Part shown: positions 47,173 through 51,550 of the stretch, piece after piece
Layout: each line of letters begins with the position of its first letter
Numbering within the stretch: position 1 is the first letter of the stretch
Virus record (IMG/VR): IMGVR_UViG_3300044765_000142
Coordinates: 1 to 51,550 of that record
Origin: a virus
Length of the DNA: 51,550 bases
Direction: 5' to 3' (one strand)
The notes under the pieces: model-generated
What the model was told of the DNA's origin: nothing
Database searches by the model: none
The model's input: only the letters and a program-made list of their open reading frames with translations
Translations under genes and position numbers: made by a program

Positions 47173-48041
47173 GCGAATTCAACAAGGAGGCACTCAAGGT
47201 GCTCCAGTATTGGATCGTAGAGCGCGAGCGTATCCGTCAGCGCAAGGAAGCCGGCCAGCCGCAGCCGTGGACCAAGGACCCTATTCTCGCAACCTATCGG
47301 TTCTGTAACGTCGATCGCAACGACGACCGTGTCACGCGCGAAATTCACGCCATGTGGCTGGATCCGTATAGCGGTCAGCCAGATCTGTGGTTTGCGATGA
47401 CCGTGGCGCGTCTGCTGAACCTGCCGGCCAGCCTGTGGGCTGTGGAACCGGCCGTGTTCCGTAAGCAAAAGCCCAGCGGCCGCCGTGTGGTTGAATTCAC
47501 GCCTGCTATGTTCGTGGAAATTCTACACGATCGTCGTGCTGATGGGCACAAGCTGTTCAATGCAGCGTACATCGTGAGTACGAATGGGCGCGCCATGGAC
47601 AAGGTGGAGTATTTGGCAAGCCACGTACTCACTCCGCTGTGGGGCAAGCGTGCGGAAGTTCGCCCGCGCGCCGGCGACACGCTGGACAGCTTCCACAAGC
47701 GGCTCGTGCAGTTCGACGGTATGGGCAGCTTCATGGCGGCGCAGGTGGTGGGTGACATCAAGTACGACGACCACGGCCATTTGCACAAGGCGCCGGACTT
47801 CAGCACTTGGGCAGCCAGCGGCCCCGGCAGCCGGCGCGGCATGAACCGTCTGCTGGGCCGCCCCACCGATGCGCCGTTCCGTGAGGACCTGTGGCGTGTC
47901 AGCATGGTTCTGCTGCGCGAACGATTCCCCAACATTACCGCGCAGAATCTGCAAAACTGCTTGTGTGAGTTTGACAAGTATATGCGTGTTAAACTCGGCG
48001 AAGGCACACCGAAACAGCATTACAAACCACAGGAGAACTGA
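47169..48041 (+). CDS. Putative DNA-base hypermodification protein (HMUDK helical/aGPT-PPlase type)
   Basis: 290 residues, AAGGAG before ATG 47169. The N-terminus has YWIVERERIRQRKEAGQPQP followed by WTKDPILATYRFCNVDRNDD and RVTREI (15-59). The consensus 'ER..I..R..G.p.PWT.DPIL..YrF.NV.R..DrvtR' is that of the helical family linked to 5-hydroxymethyl-dU kinases and a-glutamyl/putrescinyl-thymine pyrophosphorylases in phages with complex thymine modifications. The middle holds FDGMGSFMAAQVVGDIKY, a helix-hairpin-helix-like segment as in DNA glycosylases. It probably acts on DNA. No P-loop kinase is visible in the window. Confidence 0.65.
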   Translation: MSEFNKEALKVLQYWIVERERIRQRKEAGQPQPWTKDPILATYRFCNVDRNDDRVTREIHAMWLDPYSGQPDLWFAMTVARLLNLPASLWAVEPAVFRKQKPSGRRVVEFTPAMFVEILHDRRADGHKLFNAAYIVSTNGRAMDKVEYLASHVLTPLWGKRAEVRPRAGDTLDSFHKRLVQFDGMGSFMAAQVVGDIKYDDHGHLHKAPDFSTWAASGPGSRRGMNRLLGRPTDAPFREDLWRVSMVLLRERFPNITAQNLQNCLCEFDKYMRVKLGEGTPKQHYKPQEN

Positions 48042-48042
48042 C

Positions 48043-49137
48043 ATGCTGGGAATCAACGCACGCAATGTGAACACCGCGCTGGAGGATGGGCTGAATATCC
48101 TCGAGCAACACGGCATCAAGTCCGACAGCCGCAACGGTGCCGTGCTGGTGGCGCCGTGGCCCATGATCACCGTCACACGCAACCCGACGGAGCGCGTGCT
48201 GTTCAGCGGCCTGCGCGACGCCAACCCGTTCTTCCACTTGGCGGAAGCATTCTGGATGCTGGCCGGTGCCAACGACACACAGTCCCTGACACGGTTCGTG
48301 CCACGCATGGCTGACTTCAGTGACGATGGCAAGACGCTCAACGGCGCGTACGGCCACCGCTGGCGCTGGCATTTCGGTAACGACCAATTGATGACGGCTA
48401 TTCAAGAGCTGCGCAACAACCCCAGCAGCCGGCGTGTGGTGTTGGCGATGTGGGACGGCGGCACGAAAATCAAGGTGTTCGACGAAGACACCGGATGCGA
48501 ATCCGCCTACGCAGAGATCGGCGATCTGGACAAGGCCATCAAGGGCAGCAAGGACGTGCCGTGCAATACGCACATCTACTTCGACGCCAACAAAGCCGGC
48601 CTGTTGGACATGACCGTGTGCTGCCGCAGCAATGACGCGGTGTGGGGTGCGCACGGCGCCAACGCGGTGCACTTCAGCGTGCTGCACGAGTTCGTGGCGC
48701 GCGCCGCTAAACTACCGCTCGGCAAGATGTACCAGTTCAGCAACAACTATCACATCTATACCGATCGGCCGGATGTACAGCGCCTGCTGGGCAAAGACGG
48801 CTACGTGGCTGACGACATGTACGCCGCCATGCAAGTTGAGCCGTGGCCGTTGTTGGCGACGCAGGAAGAATGGCGGTATTTTCTGAAAGACTGTGAGGTC
48901 ATGGCTAGGCTGCTGCGCTACGGTAGCCCGGAGTACTGCGACCCCGAGACGTACGACACCATCTTCTTCCGCAAAGTGTTTGCGCCCATGTTCCGTTACT
49001 ACGAGAACTTCAAAGCTACGAATCTGGCCGATGCGCCGCCAAAAGGCGGTGGCGAGCTAAACTTGTCGGTGGACTGGCACCGCGCGGCTTATCAGTGGGT
49101 ACAGCGTCGCGTCGACAAGGCAGGAGCACAAGTATGA
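48043..49137 (+). CDS. Thymidylate-synthase-family enzyme, probable dUMP hydroxymethylase
   Basis: 364 residues, CAGGAG before the ATG. It shows the TS folate/dUMP core: VPCNTHIYF with catalytic Cys174, CCRSNDAVWGAHGANAVHFS with Asn207, and the late FSNNYHIYTD. Asn207 lines up with the TS residue that selects dUMP; dCMP hydroxymethylases have Asp there. The N-terminal FFHLAEAFWMLAG is the usual TS helix. Such divergent phage enzymes next to base-hypermodification genes often make 5-hydroxymethyl-dUMP rather than dTMP; sequence alone cannot decide. Ends with ATGA overlap to the HD gene. Confidence 0.8.
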   Translation: MLGINARNVNTALEDGLNILEQHGIKSDSRNGAVLVAPWPMITVTRNPTERVLFSGLRDANPFFHLAEAFWMLAGANDTQSLTRFVPRMADFSDDGKTLNGAYGHRWRWHFGNDQLMTAIQELRNNPSSRRVVLAMWDGGTKIKVFDEDTGCESAYAEIGDLDKAIKGSKDVPCNTHIYFDANKAGLLDMTVCCRSNDAVWGAHGANAVHFSVLHEFVARAAKLPLGKMYQFSNNYHIYTDRPDVQRLLGKDGYVADDMYAAMQVEPWPLLATQEEWRYFLKDCEVMARLLRYGSPEYCDPETYDTIFFRKVFAPMFRYYENFKATNLADAPPKGGGELNLSVDWHRAAYQWVQRRVDKAGAQV

Positions 49138-49724
49138 GCCCCGCCCAAAAACGCTACGCGCTGGACGGCACGATCAACGGGGCCAAAACCGGCATGGAAC
49201 TGCTCGCGTTCCTGCGCCGCAGCGCGCAGGTGCGGCGGTTCCACACTGAGCACGTGATCCACCATCAGAACACTGGGGAGCACAGTTACTCGGTGGCGTG
49301 GCTGTGCTGGTATCTGTGCAGCATGGCCGGGCGGGAAGTGTCGGCTGGCTTGCTGTTGCATGCGCTGGCCCACGACGCCGCTGAGCACGCGCTTGGCGAC
49401 ATCCCCAGCCCCACCAAACGGGCGCTCGGCATTCGGGAAGAAGTGGACGCTATCGAAGCCGAAGCCATGGCGTACAACGGACTGTATCTCCCGAAGATCG
49501 AAAACTGGGAAGCCACGGTGCTCAAGTACGCCGACGCGCTGGAGGGCCTGCTGTACTGCTCGGAGGAAATCCAGCGCGGCAACCGACTCATTTACGCGGC
49601 TTACCGCAACTTCCGCGCATACGTCATGGAGCTGCTGAGTCCGGGTACGCAGCCCATCGACGCGCTGGACGATGCGGTGGGTCACATCCTTCTCAACCTC
49701 GACCAGTTGCATGGTCGTATTTAA
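49134..49724 (+). CDS. HD-domain 5'-deoxynucleotidase (YfbR-like)
   Basis: 196 residues. NTGEHSYSVAWLCWYL (His50), HALAHDAAEHALGDIPSPTK (His80-Asp81) and a later DALEGLLYC are the metal-binding pattern of YfbR-type HD nucleotidases, which hydrolyse dNMPs. Coupled to the TS-like gene. In phages with modified thymine such an enzyme could remove dTMP so that only the modified base is used; this is inference. Confidence 0.82.
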   Translation: MSPAQKRYALDGTINGAKTGMELLAFLRRSAQVRRFHTEHVIHHQNTGEHSYSVAWLCWYLCSMAGREVSAGLLLHALAHDAAEHALGDIPSPTKRALGIREEVDAIEAEAMAYNGLYLPKIENWEATVLKYADALEGLLYCSEEIQRGNRLIYAAYRNFRAYVMELLSPGTQPIDALDDAVGHILLNLDQLHGRI

Positions 49725-49738
49725 CCAAGGAGTCAACA

Positions 49739-50616
49739 TGACTGAACAAGCACTCGAAGCGAGCGACCGCCAAGTGGGCGGCGACCACTACAAAGCCACT
49801 TACCAGCATTGGCACGCTATGGAGGCGGAATTCGGCTACGGCTGGTTCGCCGGCTGCGCCACCAAGTACATCGCCCGCTTCGGCCGCAAGGAGCAGGACA
49901 CGGTGGGGCTGGAAAAGGCCATCCACTATATGGAGCGCGCGATCGAGATCGAGACTGTCTCGCCGGGGTGGTGCATCTGCAACCGCAACCACACAGGCGC
50001 AGAGGCGGCGCTGCTGCTCACGCAAAGCCTCGGCATCAAAAACGAACACGCACGCCAAGCCATCATCCATGCGATGACGGCCACCTGTGCCTCCGACATG
50101 CAGACTGTGATCGAGCAGACCAAGCTCCTGATCGAAGACGCGAACCACGGCGAGCATGGCAAGGTGCCCGAGAACCTCGGCATCACGTTCACGCCGGCGC
50201 CTATCAACGGGTACCGCACGCTGCGCGCGGACGAGGTGAACCTGATCAACCTGCTCAAGAAGGGCGGCAGCACGTTTGTTGGCCTGCTGCACAAGGTGTT
50301 CGACCTGTACGAGGCTGAGGACGCGGCTGCCGACCGCGAAGCGAAGCTCCTGCAGGAAGACTTCAACACCCAAGTGCAGGCCATCATCGCCGAGCTGCCG
50401 GCACTGGAAGGCGAATCGGAAGACGCTACGTACGAACGGCGTATGGAGCGCATCCGGCCGCTGGAGCAGGAAGTTCGCACCAAGCTGGAAATGTTGGAAG
50501 CCGCCCACGCCAAGCGCCTGGAATCCGCCCGCTGGAATGCCATGGCAAAGCAGCGCGTGCAGGAAGCCGTGATGTTCGCCGTGCGTGCCGTGGCCCGGCC
50601 GGAAGGCGACGTCTAA
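49739..50616 (+). CDS. DUF3310 protein with Acb2-like (anti-CBASS) C-terminal region
   Basis: 292 residues. The first 75 residues are DUF3310: VGGDHYKATYQHWHAMEA, then GCATKYIARFGRK and LEKAIHYMERAIE. The C-terminal part begins INGYRTLRADEVNLINLLKK, continues in a coiled coil (about 195-255), and ends ARWNAMAKQRVQEAVMFAVR then AVARPEGDV. The 'GYR.L...e..LIN.iK..G' and 'RW.A.....lQ...M...RAVArPe' phrases match the Acb2 family that binds cyclic dinucleotides and blocks CBASS. The match is by eye; the long coiled-coil insert is unusual. Confidence 0.7.
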
Positions 50617-50668
50617 CCCACCACGGGGCCGGGTAACTGGCTCCGAATGACATGTCTAGGAGCCGCAA

Positions 50669-50908
50669 ATGCAGTACATGCTAGTGGTAGCCGCCGTATG
50701 GCTCGGATGTTTCCTCTGGCGGGCGTTCATAGCACTCGGTACGCTGAAGCAGGGGCTGGGGGCGCTGGCCGTCACGCGGCAAATTCCACCTTCGGACATC
50801 GGTCCGTATGTGGATATCGCCAAGGCCAGTGCGCTCATCGCGCTGGTGGAGATGCTGTTTGCTGCCATGTGCCTGGCATTGGCCATCACGTTCTGGTTCA
50901 GCAAATAA
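50669..50908 (+). CDS. 79-residue two-span membrane protein (possible holin)
   Basis: AGGAGCCGCAA precedes the ATG. Spans at about residues 3-20 and 52-76 (ASALIALVEMLFAAMCLALA) flank a soluble loop with PSDIGPYVDIAK. It is the last plus-strand gene, next to the spanins on the other strand. A holin or antiholin is possible, but it is on the early/middle strand, so another membrane role is equally open. Confidence 0.65.
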   Translation: MQYMLVVAAVWLGCFLWRAFIALGTLKQGLGALAVTRQIPPSDIGPYVDIAKASALIALVEMLFAAMCLALAITFWFSK

Positions 50909-50912
50909 AATA

Positions 50913-50935
50913 GCCCCGGCCAACCACGCCGGGGC
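50913..50935 (-). terminator. Terminator for the leftward spanin transcript
   Basis: GCCCCGGC and GCCGGGGC pair over seven bases. Only the leftward strand is followed by a T-rich stretch (TATTTTATT), so it ends the transcript from the right edge, at the meeting point with the plus-strand operon. Confidence 0.75.
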
Positions 50936-50967
50936 AACCCCTCTCCCAGAGCACACCACAGGAGAAC

Positions 50968-51285
50968 TTACTTGGCCGGGCTAGTCCCGGCCATTTCTTT
51001 GCAACCTGCTTGGCTGGCGCGCAGCTTTGCTTCGTACGTGAGCGCGGTGGCGAAATCGCGGGACAGCAACAGCAGCACCTCACCATCCGACTTGTCCGTC
51101 ACGCCGGCCTTGTACTCATATTGCGGTACGGCTGGCACGTCCTTCAGACACGGCACGCTCACTGGCACCTGCACCTCGTGCACCACTACCTCGGGCTCTG
51201 GCTTGTGCCACGGCGTGCAGCCGGTGCAGCACACCAGCAACAGCACGAGGAGCCCGAACAGGGCAATCTTCCATTCGGTTTTCAT
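50968..51285 (-). CDS. Rz1-like outer-membrane spanin lipoprotein
   Basis: 105 residues. The first 23 (MKTEWKIALFGLLVLLLVCC then TGC) form a lipoprotein signal with a TGC lipobox. A Pro/Val-rich stretch (PEPEVVVHEVQVPVSVP) follows, as in Rz1 proteins. It starts by ATGA overlap with the upstream coiled-coil gene, so it is a separate, slightly overlapping Rz1. Together they fuse inner and outer membranes in the last step of lysis. Confidence 0.8.
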   Translation of the reverse strand: MKTEWKIALFGLLVLLLVCCTGCTPWHKPEPEVVVHEVQVPVSVPCLKDVPAVPQYEYKAGVTDKSDGEVLLLLSRDFATALTYEAKLRASQAGCKEMAGTSPAK

Positions 51286-51548
51286 TTAAGCCCCTCCAGT
51301 GTCTGGCGCACGAGCGGCATGGCCTCCGTGCAGGTGGCCGCCTTGGCGCTGCGCAGCTTGTTGATGAGCACCGTCGTTTGACTGGCGTACTTGTCGGCGC
51401 TGGCGGCGGCCGCTGCGGCTGCGCGCTCGGCGGCTTCTTTCTCCTCGCCAAGGCGCTGCACTGCCGCGTTCTGCCGGCCAATGGCGTCGGTCAGCGTGGC
51501 GTTTTTGGCGCGCAGCGTGCCGTTATCTCGTGTGAGATCGGCTACCTG
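51282..51548 (-). CDS. Rz-like inner-membrane spanin (partial, N-terminus off the right edge)
   Basis: The leftward frame ending at 51282 is open to the window edge (about 88 codons seen). It reads DNGTLRAKNATLTDAIGRQN, then an Ala/Glu-rich coiled coil and TCTEAMPLVRQTLEGLK at the end. A helical periplasmic coiled coil ending next to an Rz1 gene is the spanin pattern. The membrane anchor would be encoded beyond the edge. Confidence 0.75.
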   Translation of the reverse strand, partial: QVADLTRDNGTLRAKNATLTDAIGRQNAAVQRLGEEKEAAERAAAAAAASADKYASQTTVLINKLRSAKAATCTEAMPLVRQTLEGLK

Positions 51549-51550
51549 AC

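Noticed and set aside
1-51550. CRISPR array, insertion sequence, integrase or lysogeny repressor
   Set aside because: No regularly spaced repeats, transposase or recombinase motifs, and no repressor-integrase pair were found.

Overview
The window is most of the genome of a lytic, siphovirus-like tailed phage of a GC-rich bacterium. This rests on a complete head and tail module with a long tape-measure protein and a gpG/gpT-type chaperone pair, no tail sheath, and no integrase, repressor or attachment site. Base use is strongly G+C-biased at third codon positions. The layout (leftward structural genes, rightward replication genes, a thymidylate-synthase homologue among the late metabolic genes) recalls YuA/M6-like phages of Gram-negative proteobacteria. 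I infer that from memory of the families, not from a search; the host genus cannot be named.

Layout. (1) 1-14.5 kb, minus strand, read from right to left: small and large terminase, zinc-ribbon peptide, portal, small head gene, XkdF-type protease fused to a scaffold-like region, major capsid, connectors, tail terminator, major tail protein, tail chaperones G and G-T (-1 frameshift), tape measure, DUF2460 tail protein running off the left edge. A promoter whose -10 lies inside a perfect palindrome (14547-14561) sits in front of it. (2) 14.9-16.6 kb, minus strand: a zinc-motif protein with repeated GW.W modules and a small helical protein. (3) 16.6-24 kb: a nursery of very small genes on both strands, many with their own promoter and terminator. 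A palindrome TAGGGTTT(G/C)CCCTA stands at nearly fixed distance upstream of the -10 of these promoters. A repeat-rich, gene-free stretch of about 1 kb (18.02-19.03 kb) with an AT-rich core is a candidate replication origin. (4) 24-30.5 kb, plus strand: small unknown genes, including a histone-H1-like protein and a possible host-nuclease inhibitor. (5) 30.6-43.9 kb, plus strand: replication and nucleotide metabolism (Toprim primase-helicase, J-domain protein, ATP-dependent ligase, ssDNA-binding-like protein, two MazG-like pyrophosphohydrolases, family A DNA polymerase, PD-(D/E)XK nuclease with a probable Fe-S cluster, VRR-NUC nuclease, SNF2-type helicase). (6) 44.1-50.6 kb, plus strand: a second H1-like protein, radical SAM protein, GT-B-like glycosyltransferase, putative DNA-base hypermodification protein, thymidylate-synthase-type enzyme, HD-domain 5'-nucleotidase, and a DUF3310 protein with an Acb2-like (anti-CBASS) C-terminus. 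(7) 50.9-51.55 kb, minus strand: Rz1/Rz spanin genes converging on the plus-strand operon at a hairpin terminator.

How it fits together. The spanin genes are leftward like the structural genes. If the genome is circular or circularly permuted, the leftward late operon leaves the left edge, passes through missing sequence (rest of the tail, endolysin, holin) and re-enters at the right edge to end at the 50.9 kb terminator. The most interesting parts are the palindrome-linked early promoters, the candidate thymine-hypermodification cluster at 44.7-49.7 kb, and the DUF3310-Acb2-like fusion.
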